From Sphingomonas sp. IBVSS2 (GTDB lineage: Bacteria; Pseudomonadota; Alphaproteobacteria; Sphingomonadales; Sphingomonadaceae): a DNA stretch of 64,000 nucleotides. The stretch lies in contig NZ_NFUR01000001.1 in the NCBI RefSeq assembly GCF_002127225.1, forward strand, positions 745,592 to 809,591, in the 5' to 3' direction. This document shows positions 1-10,501 of the stretch, piece after piece. The position numbers and the translations under genes are program-made. Position 1 is the stretch's first letter. Each line of letters opens with the position of its first letter. The notes beneath the pieces were generated by a model, which ran no database searches, was not told the origin of the DNA, and saw only the letters and a program-made list of their open reading frames with translations.

Positions 1-553
1 ACGTCACTCGCCAGCGCGTCACCGCCGCCGAAGGCATGCCGATCGGATCGCTGCCTTCGCGCGCGGCGCGCTTCAGCAGCAGCGCGATCGTCCGCCCGCC
101 CTCGGCCGCCAGCTGGAGCCGGCGCGTCGCGGTCATGTCCGCGCGCCTGGCCTCGCCGATCACCGCGCCCAGTCCGCGATGGCGCAACCCTTCCTCCATG
201 ATCGCCAGCAGTTCGGCATCGTCCTTCGCCTCGGCATAGATCAGGCGCTTGGGATCGAGCCCCGACTGGGCGAGCCCGGGCGCGAACAGGTCGCGCCGCC
301 GCACCACCCAGAGCACCGGCCCCCAGGCGCGCGCCGCGAGTCCGGCGAGGAACAGGGTGGCCGCGCAATCATCGGCCATGTCGCTCGTGCCCGCCGCCAC
401 TTCGTGCAGGGCGTCGAGCCTGAAGCCGCCATCGGCGAGGCGCGAATCGATCGCCTCGATGCCGAAGGGCAGCGAAGGCCGCCGGCGGAATCCACCGGTC
501 TCGAGACCGCGCAGCGTCTCGCGCAATTGCTTCAGGACGGCAGGATCGGCCAT
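1..553 (-). CDS. imuA: ImuA-like SOS mutagenesis protein, C-terminus cut by window edge
   Basis: This frame reads from an ATG at 553 to the window edge without a stop, giving about 184 residues that begin MADPAVLKQLRETLRGLETG. The content (GIEAIDSRLADGGFRLDALHEV, then GPVLWVVRRRDLFAPGLAQSGL) fits the RecA/SulA-related ImuA family. ImuA works with ImuB and the DnaE2 polymerase in translesion mutagenesis. A LexA box of the alphaproteobacterial type lies 26 bases upstream of the start, which fits an SOS-induced imuA-imuB-dnaE2 cassette. imuB and dnaE2 would lie beyond position 1 and cannot be seen. The family call rests on recognition of the sequence and the box, not on a search. Confidence 0.8.
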   Translation of the reverse strand, partial: MADPAVLKQLRETLRGLETGGFRRRPSLPFGIEAIDSRLADGGFRLDALHEVAAGTSDMADDCAATLFLAGLAARAWGPVLWVVRRRDLFAPGLAQSGLDPKRLIYAEAKDDAELLAIMEEGLRHRGLGAVIGEARRADMTATRRLQLAAEGGRTIALLLKRAAREGSDPIGMPSAAVTRWRVT

Positions 554-579
554 AGGGCGCACGACTCGGAGAACAGAAT

Positions 580-594
580 GTTCCTATTCTGTTC
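580..594. promoter_or_regulatory. LexA (SOS) box upstream of imuA
   Basis: The sequence GTTC-CTATTCT-GTTC matches the direct-repeat GTTC-N7-GTTC LexA operator known from alphaproteobacteria. It reads GAAC-N7-GAAC on the imuA strand and ends 26 bases before the imuA start codon, a normal promoter-overlapping position. The M3 peptidase gene starts 84 bases away on the other strand and might also feel LexA, but that is speculation. Confidence 0.85.
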
Positions 595-677
595 CTTATT
601 GCCGACGAGTCAATTGCCATTCCGCGGCACGTCCCTAAGCTCGGCGCCATTCATCGCTTTCAGGGAGCCTTCGGAAC

Positions 678-2816
678 TTGATCCGCAACCTCAGCCGCCG
701 CCAGGCGCTTCTCGGCACCAGCGCCTTGCTCGCAACGCCTTTCATGGGGAGCCTGATGGCAGAAGCCGCCGACACCGTGGACGCCGCGCCTTTGCTCGAG
801 CCCTGGCCGGGCGGCTATGGCGGCGTGCCCCCCTGGGACAAGTTCAAGGTGGAGATGTTCCCGGCCGCCTTCGAAGCGGCGATCGCCGAGCAGCGCCGGG
901 AGATCCATGCGATCCGCGACGCGCGGACCGCCTCGACCTTCCACAGCGTGATCGAGCCGATGCAGAAGGCGGGCGACACCATGGACCGCGTCGAATCGGC
1001 CTGGGGCGTCTATGAGAGCAACCTGGCCGACAAGCAGGTCCAGGCGATCGATCGCGAATGGAGCCCCAAGCTCGCCAGGGCGAATGACGAGCTGTTCCTC
1101 GATCCTTTGCTCTTCGCCCGAGTGAAGGGCGCGTACGACACGCGCGCCGGCCAGAAGCTCGATGCGCAGCAGCTGCGCCTGCTCGAGCGCAGCTATCGCG
1201 GCTTCGTCCGCCGCGGCGCCGCCCTCTCCGATGCCGATCGCGCCGAGGTCAGCCGGCTCAACCAGGCGCTCGCCTCGGCCTTTTCCGATTTCAGCCGCCG
1301 CCTGCTGGCGGACGAGGAGACCTGGATCGTCCTCGATTCCGAAGCCCAGCTCGCCGGCCTGCCGGACAGCTTCAAGGCCTCGCTCGCCAGCGCCGCCGCC
1401 GATCGCGGGCTGGCCGGCAAATGGGCGGTGGTCAACACGCGTTCCTCGGTCGCGCCCTTCCTGACCTATTCGACCGACCGGGGACTGCGCGAGAAAGTGT
1501 GGCGTGCCTTCGTCTCGCGCGGCGACAACGGCAATGCGAACGACAACAAGGCGGGCATCGCCGAGATTCTCAGGCTCCGCCAGCAGCGGGCGAAGCTGCT
1601 CGGCTTCCGGAACCACGCCTATTACCGCATGGACGACACCATGGCCGAAACCCCGGCCAATGCGATGAAGCTGATGATGGCGGTATGGCCCGCCGCTCGC
1701 GCTCGCGTCACGCAGGAAGTCGCCGACATGCAGGCGCTGGCCGACAGGGAAGGGGCGAAGATCACCATCGAGCCCTGGGACTATCGCTTCTATGCCGAAA
1801 AGGTCCGCAAGGCGAAGTACGACCTGGATGAGAGCGAGGTGAAGCCGTATCTCGAACTCGGCAACATCCTCCAGGGCGCCTTCTACGCTGCCGGCCGGCT
1901 CTACGATCTCGGCTTCCGGGAAGTGAAGGACGTGCCGGTGTTCGATCCCGCGGTGCGCACCTTCGAAGTGACCGACACGCGCACCGGCAAGAACATCGGG
2001 ATTTTCTATTTCGACGGTTATGCCCGGTCGGGCAAGCGCTCCGGCGCCTGGGCGACGCGCTATCGCGGCCAGCAGAAGTTCGGCGGCGTGCGCAACACGC
2101 TGGCTTCGAACAACAATAATTTCGTCAAGGGCGGCGCCGGCGAGCCGACGCTGATCAGCCTCGACGATGCGACGACGCTGTTCCACGAGTTCGGCCATGC
2201 GATCCACAGCCTGCTGCAGAACGTCACCTATCCGGGGCTGGCCGGTACCCCGCGCGACTTCGTCGAATATCCCAGCCAGGTGAACGAGAACTGGCTGCTC
2301 ACCCGCGACGTGCTCGACAAATATGCGAAGCACTACAAGACCGGCGCGCCGATGCCGCAGGCGCTGGTCGACAAGATCGAGAAGTCGTCCACCTTCAACC
2401 AGGGCTTCGATACGGTGGAATATCTCGCCTGCGCGATCCTCGACATGCAGCTGCACGATCGCGAGGTGCCGGTAACGGACATCGCCGCGTTCGAGAAGGA
2501 GGCACTGGGCGCGCTCGGCATGCCGAAGGAGATCGTGCTGCGCCACCGCATGCCGCAGTTCGGCCACCTCTTCTCGTCCGACGCCTATTCGGCCGGCTAT
2601 TATTCCTATCTCTGGTCGGAGACGATGGACGCCGACACCTGGGCGGCGTTCCAGGAAACCGGCAATGTCTGGGACAAGGCGACGGCGGACCGCTTCCGCG
2701 CGACTTTGCTCTCCACCGGCAACGAGACCGACCGCAAAATTGCCTATCGCGCGTTTCGGGGCAGGGATCCGGACGTGTCGGCGCTGTTCAGGCGGCGTGG
2801 GTTCCCGGTGGCGTGA
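678..2816 (+). CDS. dcp: M3 family metallopeptidase (peptidyl-dipeptidase Dcp type)
   Basis: This 712-residue protein matches the length of M3 (thimet/Dcp) peptidases. The zinc motif HEFGH is at residues 503-507 within TTLFHEFGHAIHSLL. These enzymes cut dipeptides from the C-terminus of short peptides. The start is a TTG. The N-terminus contains twin arginines (NLSRRQALLGTSALLATPF), so export by the Tat pathway is likely and a periplasmic location is inferred. The stop codon overlaps the GTG start of the next gene by four bases (GTGA), so the two are probably co-translated. Dcp and OpdA-type M3 peptidases are hard to separate by eye, so the symbol is tentative. Confidence 0.85.
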   Translation: MIRNLSRRQALLGTSALLATPFMGSLMAEAADTVDAAPLLEPWPGGYGGVPPWDKFKVEMFPAAFEAAIAEQRREIHAIRDARTASTFHSVIEPMQKAGDTMDRVESAWGVYESNLADKQVQAIDREWSPKLARANDELFLDPLLFARVKGAYDTRAGQKLDAQQLRLLERSYRGFVRRGAALSDADRAEVSRLNQALASAFSDFSRRLLADEETWIVLDSEAQLAGLPDSFKASLASAAADRGLAGKWAVVNTRSSVAPFLTYSTDRGLREKVWRAFVSRGDNGNANDNKAGIAEILRLRQQRAKLLGFRNHAYYRMDDTMAETPANAMKLMMAVWPAARARVTQEVADMQALADREGAKITIEPWDYRFYAEKVRKAKYDLDESEVKPYLELGNILQGAFYAAGRLYDLGFREVKDVPVFDPAVRTFEVTDTRTGKNIGIFYFDGYARSGKRSGAWATRYRGQQKFGGVRNTLASNNNNFVKGGAGEPTLISLDDATTLFHEFGHAIHSLLQNVTYPGLAGTPRDFVEYPSQVNENWLLTRDVLDKYAKHYKTGAPMPQALVDKIEKSSTFNQGFDTVEYLACAILDMQLHDREVPVTDIAAFEKEALGALGMPKEIVLRHRMPQFGHLFSSDAYSAGYYSYLWSETMDADTWAAFQETGNVWDKATADRFRATLLSTGNETDRKIAYRAFRGRDPDVSALFRRRGFPVA

Positions 2817-3451
2817 AGGCCGGGCTCGCCGCAGCCCTGATGCTCCTCGCGCCCGGAATCGCCCGGGCGCAGGACGCGCCTGTCCCGCACTATCTCCCGC
2901 CGGACTTCGCCGGGGAGGAGGGCGGCTTCTACGAGAGCTGGTTCGGCCGACATCTCGCCGCGATGGAAGAGCCGGTGCTTGGGGCGCCGCATGCGCTGGA
3001 CGGCTATCGCATCCGCTTCCGCATGCTGGTGCTGCCCAGCTTCCTCGAGCCCTATGTGATCGGCGTCGATGAGCGTACCGACGGCCGGCACGTGGTGCGC
3101 TACACGCGCACCGACGGGCGCGGCGGCTATGGCCCGGGGCCGATCGCCGAACGGCGGATCGAGGCGCTGGCCGGCGATCGCTTCGTGCGCGTGGCGGATG
3201 CGCTCGCCGATGCCCGCCTTGCCGAGCGGCTGCCGAGCAATCGCGACGGGCAGGAGTTTGCCGGCGATGTGCCGCGCGCCGACATGGTGATCTGCCTGGA
3301 CGGCACCCAGTTCGTCTTCGAGCTGCTCGATGGTGCGGGCCATCACGTCGTCACCCGGCATGATTGCAGCCTCGACGGGCCGATTCGGGCGCTGGTCGAT
3401 GCCACGCAGCGCGCCGCCGGCCTCCTGCGACGCAAGCGCCGCAGCGACTGA
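2813..3451 (+). CDS. Secreted protein of unknown function
   Basis: This 212-residue protein begins with a GTG that overlaps the stop of the M3 peptidase gene. The first 20 residues form a signal peptide (MKAGLAAALMLLAPGIARAQ), so the mature protein is probably periplasmic. The body is hydrophilic, with two cysteines (MVICLDG and RHDCSLDG) that could pair, and ends in a basic tail (RRKRRSD). I do not recognise the family. Overlap with the peptidase suggests a shared transcript, but no shared function can be read from the sequence. Confidence 0.7.
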   Translation: MKAGLAAALMLLAPGIARAQDAPVPHYLPPDFAGEEGGFYESWFGRHLAAMEEPVLGAPHALDGYRIRFRMLVLPSFLEPYVIGVDERTDGRHVVRYTRTDGRGGYGPGPIAERRIEALAGDRFVRVADALADARLAERLPSNRDGQEFAGDVPRADMVICLDGTQFVFELLDGAGHHVVTRHDCSLDGPIRALVDATQRAAGLLRRKRRSD

Positions 3452-3499
3452 TCCGTCTGGATTCTCGTCCCGAATTCCCAGCATTTCGGGCGGCGTTTC

Positions 3500-3547
3500 A
3501 GGTCAGCACCCCTGACCTACTTGCGCCGGGCTTTGAAATTTTATAAC
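3500..3547 (+). promoter_or_regulatory. Inverted repeat and possible promoter of the branched-chain dehydrogenase operon
   Basis: A perfect inverted repeat AGGTCAG-caccc-CTGACCT (3500-3518) lies about 75 bases before the E1alpha start. An AT-rich stretch follows, with TATAAC at 3542-3547 as a possible -10 element. The repeat has the form of a regulator operator. No bkd-type regulator gene is present nearby, so which protein would bind is unknown. Confidence 0.35.
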
Positions 3548-3564
3548 AATGGCGCGAAACGTGA

Positions 3565-5918
<2,354 letters not shown>

Positions 5919-5924
5919 TCCGCC

Positions 5925-7220
5925 ATGGCACGCTTCACGTTTCGTCTGCCGGACATCGGCGAAGGCATTGCCGAGGCCGAGATCGTCGCCTGGCACGTCA
6001 AGATCGGCGACAAGGTGTCGGAGGACCAGCAGGTCGCCGACATGATGACCGACAAGGCCACCGTCGAGATGGAATCGCCCGTCACCGGAGTGGTGGTCGA
6101 GCTGGCCGGCGAAGTCGGCGACCAGGTCGCGATCGGCTCGGCGCTGATGGTGATCGAAGTCGAGGGCGAGGATGCCGGCGAGACTCCGGTGGAAAAGCAG
6201 GCCGAGGCGGCGACGCCGGGGGTTGAGGAGGTGGCAGCGCCGCAGGCCGAACCCGCTCCCCTTCCGCTTGCGGGAGGGGCTGGGGGAGGGCCTGTCGCAC
6301 CCGCCGCGGTTGAAGAAACATCCCCTCCCCCGACCCCTCCCGCAAGCGGAAGGGGGGAAGAGAAGGTCCTCGCCAGCCCCGCGGTGCGCGCCCGGGCCAA
6401 GGATCTCGGCATCGACCTCGCCGTGGTGAAGGCGGACGGCAACCATGTCCGCCATGCCGATCTCGACGCCTATCTCCGCTATGGCAGCGCCCAGGGCTAT
6501 CACGCTCCGCATGCCAGCCGCGCCCGCGAGGACTTGCCCGTCAAGGTCATCGGCATGCGCCGCCGCATCGCCGAGAACATGGCCGCGTCGAAGCGCGCCA
6601 TTCCGCATTTCACTTATGTCGACGAGATCGACGTCACTGCGCTCGAGGCGATGCGCGGCGATCTCAACGACAATCGCGGCAACCGCCCGAAGCTGACCAT
6701 GCTGCCGTTCCTGATCGTCGCGATCTGCCGGGCGCTGCCCGACTTCCCGATGATCAACGCGCGCTATGACGACGAGGCCGGCGTGGTCACCCGGCATGGC
6801 CGCGTCCATCTGGGCATGGCGGCGCAGACCGATGCCGGGCTGATGGTGCCGGTGATCCGCGACGCGCAGGACAAGAATGTCTGGCAGCTCGCCGCCGAGA
6901 TCAGCCGCCTGGCCGAGGCCGCGCGCACCGGCAAGGCCAAGTCGGAGGAGCTGTCGGGCTCCACCCTCACCGTCACGTCGCTCGGCCCGCTCGGCGGCAT
7001 CGCCACCACCCCGGTGATCAACCGCCCCGAAGTCGCGATCATCGGCCCGAACAAGATCGTCGAGCGCCCCATCTTCCAGGGCGACGAGATCGTTCGCGCC
7101 AAGCTGATGAACCTGTCGATCTCGTGCGACCACCGCGTCGTCGATGGCTGGGATGCGGCGAGCTTCGTCCAGGCGGTGCGGAAGCTGCTCGAAACCCCCG
7201 TCCTGCTCTTCGCGGATTGA
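5925..7220 (+). CDS. bkdB: Branched-chain 2-oxoacid dehydrogenase E2 (dihydrolipoyl acyltransferase) with a repeat-derived linker
   Basis: This 431-residue core subunit carries the acyl group on a lipoyl arm. The domains in order are: lipoyl domain with the modified lysine K44 (MMTDKATVE), a linker, the peripheral-subunit-binding domain around residues 145-185 (SPAVRARAKDLGIDL), and the acyltransferase domain with the active-site motif HRVVDG (H403, D407). Residues 112-144 of the linker are encoded by a palindromic repeat (6258-6355) also found at 53972-54074. The insertion preserves the frame and lies where the protein is flexible, so function is probably kept. Confidence 0.93.
   Translation: MARFTFRLPDIGEGIAEAEIVAWHVKIGDKVSEDQQVADMMTDKATVEMESPVTGVVVELAGEVGDQVAIGSALMVIEVEGEDAGETPVEKQAEAATPGVEEVAAPQAEPAPLPLAGGAGGGPVAPAAVEETSPPPTPPASGRGEEKVLASPAVRARAKDLGIDLAVVKADGNHVRHADLDAYLRYGSAQGYHAPHASRAREDLPVKVIGMRRRIAENMAASKRAIPHFTYVDEIDVTALEAMRGDLNDNRGNRPKLTMLPFLIVAICRALPDFPMINARYDDEAGVVTRHGRVHLGMAAQTDAGLMVPVIRDAQDKNVWQLAAEISRLAEAARTGKAKSEELSGSTLTVTSLGPLGGIATTPVINRPEVAIIGPNKIVERPIFQGDEIVRAKLMNLSISCDHRVVDGWDAASFVQAVRKLLETPVLLFAD
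6258..6355. repeat. Palindromic repeat inside the E2 coding sequence
   Basis: Left arm 6258-6290 and right arm 6323-6355 are inverted copies: 31 of 33 bases match, the difference being a CT/TC swap. Both contain the core CTTCCGCTTGCGGGAGGGG. A 32-base spacer separates them. The same arms recur at 53972-54074. Here the whole unit is read in frame as proline-, alanine- and glycine-rich linker between the lipoyl and subunit-binding domains. Confidence 0.9.
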
Positions 7221-7222
7221 GC

Positions 7223-7795
7223 GTGGCGGGGCGGGCCACCATCGCCGGTGCCGTCGCCGCCTCGCTCCCCGTCGCGATCGGTCTATGGTTGGCGCTGCGC
7301 CACGGCCTGCCGCCGATCGCGGCCCAGCCGATGCTGTTCGCGCTCCAATGCTCGGGCGCGGTGGTGCTGCTTGCGCTCGTGCCCGGCATCGAGGCGGTCG
7401 CGCACGAGCGGCTCTTCCATCGCTCGATCGATCCGCTGGCCGGCGCCGATTCGCCGCGGCTGATCGTCAACCAGCGCTATATCCAGAACACGCTCGAGCA
7501 GCTGGCGGTGCTGTTGCCCGGCCTGTTCCTGCTCGCGCATTACGAGCCTGACCTGCGCCTCGTCGCCGCCACCGCGATCCTGTGGACGCTCGGGCGCTGG
7601 GCATGGTGGATCGGCTATCACATCCATCCGCTGTGGCGCGGGCTCGGCGTCTATTCGATGTTCCTCGGCATGGTCGTGCTGCTGTGGGGCGTCGGCCGGT
7701 TCGGGTTCGAGTTGGCCGGCTGGGCCGGGGTGGCGGCGCTGCTCGGCCCCTTCGCGCTGATCGAGCTCTGGCTCTTCCGGGTGCTCCGCCGCTAG
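7223..7795 (+). CDS. MAPEG-family membrane protein
   Basis: This 190-residue protein has four hydrophobic segments and the MAPEG hallmark RYIQNTLEQL, the region that binds glutathione or lipid in eicosanoid and glutathione-metabolism enzymes. The GTG at 7223 is chosen because it follows the E2 stop by two bases; the frame is open further upstream inside E2, which is a shadow. Bacterial members have no settled role. Location after the E2 gene may mean co-transcription. Confidence 0.8.
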   Translation: MAGRATIAGAVAASLPVAIGLWLALRHGLPPIAAQPMLFALQCSGAVVLLALVPGIEAVAHERLFHRSIDPLAGADSPRLIVNQRYIQNTLEQLAVLLPGLFLLAHYEPDLRLVAATAILWTLGRWAWWIGYHIHPLWRGLGVYSMFLGMVVLLWGVGRFGFELAGWAGVAALLGPFALIELWLFRVLRR

Positions 7796-7804
7796 GATGC
7801 GGCG

Positions 7805-8305
7805 ATGCAAGACTCGCTTCAATGGCGGCCGATGACGGCAGAGGATCTCGACGGCGTCGTCGCGGTGGCCCGTGTCGCCTTTCCCGACCATCCCGAAGGC
7901 CGCGCCTGTTTCGTCGAGCGGCTTGCGCTCGCGCCCGACACCTGTTTCGTACTGGCGGGCGAGGGGCGAGTGGCGGGCTATCTGATCGCCTATCCCTGGC
8001 CGCTGGAGGCGATCCCGCCGCTCGACACGCTGCTGGGGGCACTGCCCGGGACGCGGGACAGCTGGTATCTTCACGACCTGGCGTTGCTTCCCGAGGCGCG
8101 GGGCGGCGGCAATGCCCGGACGGGGCTCGACCTGTTGTTCGGCAGGGTCGACGCGCCGATCGCGCTCGTGTCGGTGAACGAATCCGCCGCCTTCTGGCAG
8201 GCGCAGGGTTTCGCGCCGCTGGACAGCCCGGCCCTGCGAGCCAAGCTTTCCAGCTATGGCCCGCATGCGCGTTACATGGTGCGGAGCGTCACAAAGCCGG
8301 TGTAG
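7805..8305 (+). CDS. GNAT-family N-acetyltransferase
   Basis: This 166-residue protein has the GNAT layout: an N-terminal WRPMTAEDLDGVVAVA strand-helix, a central GRVAGYLIAYP strand, and the acetyl-CoA loop region LHDLALLPEARGGGNARTGL. That loop is close to the usual Q/RxxGxG/A motif. The substrate is unknown. It follows the MAPEG gene by nine bases and precedes the phosphatase-like gene by ten, so the three are probably one transcript. Confidence 0.82.
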   Translation: MQDSLQWRPMTAEDLDGVVAVARVAFPDHPEGRACFVERLALAPDTCFVLAGEGRVAGYLIAYPWPLEAIPPLDTLLGALPGTRDSWYLHDLALLPEARGGGNARTGLDLLFGRVDAPIALVSVNESAAFWQAQGFAPLDSPALRAKLSSYGPHARYMVRSVTKPV

Positions 8306-8315
8306 AACCGGGGCC

Positions 8316-9140
8316 ATGCACTTCGATCACCTCCAGTCGATCAGCCTAGCCGGCGATGCCTCCGTTCCCAATGACGACCGTGCGGGCTTCGCGCACGCCC
8401 ATGCCTGGGTGATCGACGGCGCCACCGATCTCGGCCCGCCGGGGCTGGTCGGCGCGCAGGGCGGCGCGGCCTGGCTGGCGAGCGTGGCGCAGGCGGCGTT
8501 CACCGGTTCCGGCGCCACGACCATCGGCACGCTCTATGCCGATGTCGCCGCGCACATCCTCGCCGCCTGGGAGCGCGATCGCACCCGCGACCCCGAGGAT
8601 CGCTGGGAATATCCCCTCGCCTCGGCGCTCGCCGTCCGGCTGGGCGGCGAAGGGCTCGAGATCGGCTGGCTGGGCGATTGCGTCGGCTTTCTCCGCTCGG
8701 GCGGCCGGGTCGTGCGGCTCGGCCCGGAAAAGGAAATCCGCAATTCCGAGGCGGAGCGTGCCGCCAGCCTGGCCGAGCATGGCCTGGGCAGCCCCAAGCA
8801 CTCCGCACCGATCCTCGCCAATCTGCGCGCGACGCGCGGGCGGACCGGCATGCGCGTGCTCAGTGTGGATCCCGAGCACATGGCGCAGGTCGATACCGCC
8901 GGCATCGCCTGCGCGCCCGGGGACGAGGTCTTCCTGATGAGCGACGGCTATGCCGCGCTGATCGACAGCTATGCCGCCTATGACGATACCGCGCTGGTGG
9001 AGGCGATCCGCGCACGTGGCCTCGCCGCCATCGCGGAGGAGCTGCGCGCGATCGAGCGCGCAGATGCCGCCTGCACCCGCTTCCCGCGGTTCAAGGCATC
9101 GGACGACGCCACTGCCCTGTGGCTCCGCATCGGAGGCTGA
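8316..9140 (+). CDS. PP2C-like protein phosphatase
   Basis: This 274-residue protein resembles the PPM/PP2C fold: NDDRAGFAHAHAWVIDGATD near the N-terminus supplies metal-binding acidic residues, EIGWLGDCVGFLR is the central GD strand, and EVFLMSDGYAALID is the third acidic motif. The ATG at 8316 was chosen over an upstream in-frame start inside the GNAT gene because the translated extension is arginine-rich and shadow-like. The substrate is unknown. It is followed after one base by a YciI-like gene. Confidence 0.75.
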   Translation: MHFDHLQSISLAGDASVPNDDRAGFAHAHAWVIDGATDLGPPGLVGAQGGAAWLASVAQAAFTGSGATTIGTLYADVAAHILAAWERDRTRDPEDRWEYPLASALAVRLGGEGLEIGWLGDCVGFLRSGGRVVRLGPEKEIRNSEAERAASLAEHGLGSPKHSAPILANLRATRGRTGMRVLSVDPEHMAQVDTAGIACAPGDEVFLMSDGYAALIDSYAAYDDTALVEAIRARGLAAIAEELRAIERADAACTRFPRFKASDDATALWLRIGG

Positions 9141-9141
9141 G

Positions 9142-9441
9142 ATGCACTGGATCCTGCGCTACGTCATCGCATCCGATTATCTCGAACGCCGCGCCGGCTT
9201 CCGCGACGCGCATCTGGCCCTGGCCTGGGAAAGCGCCGATACGGGCGCGCTGATCCTGGGCGGCGCGGTCGGCGATCCGCCCGAGAGCGCCTTGCTGCTC
9301 TTTTCCAGCGAGGCAGCCGCGCGGGCCTTCGCCCAGGCCGATCCCTATGTCGCGAACGGTCTGGTGACGGACTGGGACGTGCTGCCCTGGAACACGGTGG
9401 TCGGCCAGGCGGCGGCGAACCCGGTGCGGCCCGCCGCCTGA
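9142..9441 (+). CDS. YciI-family protein
   Basis: This 99-residue protein begins MHWILRYVIASDYLERRAGF and ends its core with ANGLVTDWDVLPWNTV. That fits the YciI/YCII ferredoxin-like fold, whose members carry a His-Asp pair (here RDAHLALAW). These small proteins are poorly understood and are often placed beside metabolic or regulatory genes. The start lies one base after the phosphatase-like gene, so translational coupling is likely. Confidence 0.8.
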   Translation: MHWILRYVIASDYLERRAGFRDAHLALAWESADTGALILGGAVGDPPESALLLFSSEAAARAFAQADPYVANGLVTDWDVLPWNTVVGQAAANPVRPAA

Positions 9442-9447
9442 ACGCCG

Positions 9448-10386
9448 CTATTCCCTGGCGTAGATCGAGCGGCTGAGCGCGTCGCGCACCTCGTCGCGGC
9501 CGGCGGTGATGCGCGCGCGGGCATCCCGGTCGATCGCGCCGGCCTGCTCGGCCACTGCCTGGCGCCGGGTGCCCAGTGCGGCGAAGGCCGCTGCATCGGC
9601 GCCGCTGCGGAAGCCGAAATAGCCATTGGCATTGTACCAGCTCCTGCGGGCAAGGAGCGCGCAGAGCTCGGCCGTGGCGTCGAGCATCGCCTGTTGATTG
9701 GCGAGCAGCGGGTCCGCCGCCGCGTCGCCCGCGATCCTGGCAATGCCCAGCTTGGCCGCCCTGGGCAGGCTCGCGCTCCCGATCGCCTCGGCCAGCGCCT
9801 TGCGCCGTGCGATGCGCGCCAGGCTCTGCTCGCCGGCAAGTGCGCGGATCGGCTCGATCGCCTTGCAATTGCCGATCGCATGCGGGTTCTGCTGGAGCAG
9901 ATAGGGGCTGTTGAGCGCGCCGGCACCGAATTTGTCCAGGGCATCGGCAAAGGCGCGCCGCGCGGCGACATCGGCCTGCAGCGATTCGGCATAGAGGCCC
10001 GAGACCGGCCCGCGCGCGGCCGCGCCGGCCGGCAGGAGCGGGGTGCCGTCCGCTGCCAGCTCGATCTCGGCGAAGCTGCTCGCATCGGCGCGCGACTGGG
10101 TCTGGAACTGGCCGTGCGCGATTGCCGCCGCGCCGGCACCGGCGCCGATCAGCAAGGCCAGCGAACCGAGCTTCCATCCCGCATTCGCGTGGCGCGTCGT
10201 CGCCAGAAAGCCGATCAGCCACAGCACCAGCCCCGCCGCGGCGCCGCCGATCAGCAGCGCCGGCAACGGCAGCGGCGAGCCGAAGCGCGGCCCCAGCAAC
10301 GCCGCGAGCACCAGCACCGCGCCCCCGGCCAGGGTCGCGATCAGCGGATGGCCGTGCGGGCCTTCCTCATCCCAATTGTCCGACAT
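9448..10386 (-). CDS. Membrane-anchored protein of unknown function
   Basis: This 312-residue protein begins MSDNWDEEGPHGHP and has three hydrophobic helices within the first 95 residues, followed by an alanine-rich, helical C-terminal domain of about 210 residues that is probably periplasmic. The ATG at 10386 was preferred to a longer frame because the charged SDNWDEEG start is typical and the extension reads like a shadow. I do not recognise the family. The gene is convergent with the YciI gene and divergent from rarD. Confidence 0.65.
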   Translation of the reverse strand: MSDNWDEEGPHGHPLIATLAGGAVLVLAALLGPRFGSPLPLPALLIGGAAAGLVLWLIGFLATTRHANAGWKLGSLALLIGAGAGAAAIAHGQFQTQSRADASSFAEIELAADGTPLLPAGAAARGPVSGLYAESLQADVAARRAFADALDKFGAGALNSPYLLQQNPHAIGNCKAIEPIRALAGEQSLARIARRKALAEAIGSASLPRAAKLGIARIAGDAAADPLLANQQAMLDATAELCALLARRSWYNANGYFGFRSGADAAAFAALGTRRQAVAEQAGAIDRDARARITAGRDEVRDALSRSIYARE

Positions 10387-10501
10387 GATTTCCCCCAGTT
10401 CCCGGCGACAGCCTAGCGGGGAAGCGTTTCCGTGCAATCGCTTTGGCGGTCCCAAGCCGGCCTTGCTTGCGCCGCGGCGCCTGCCCGCGCAAGGAGCCCG
10501 C

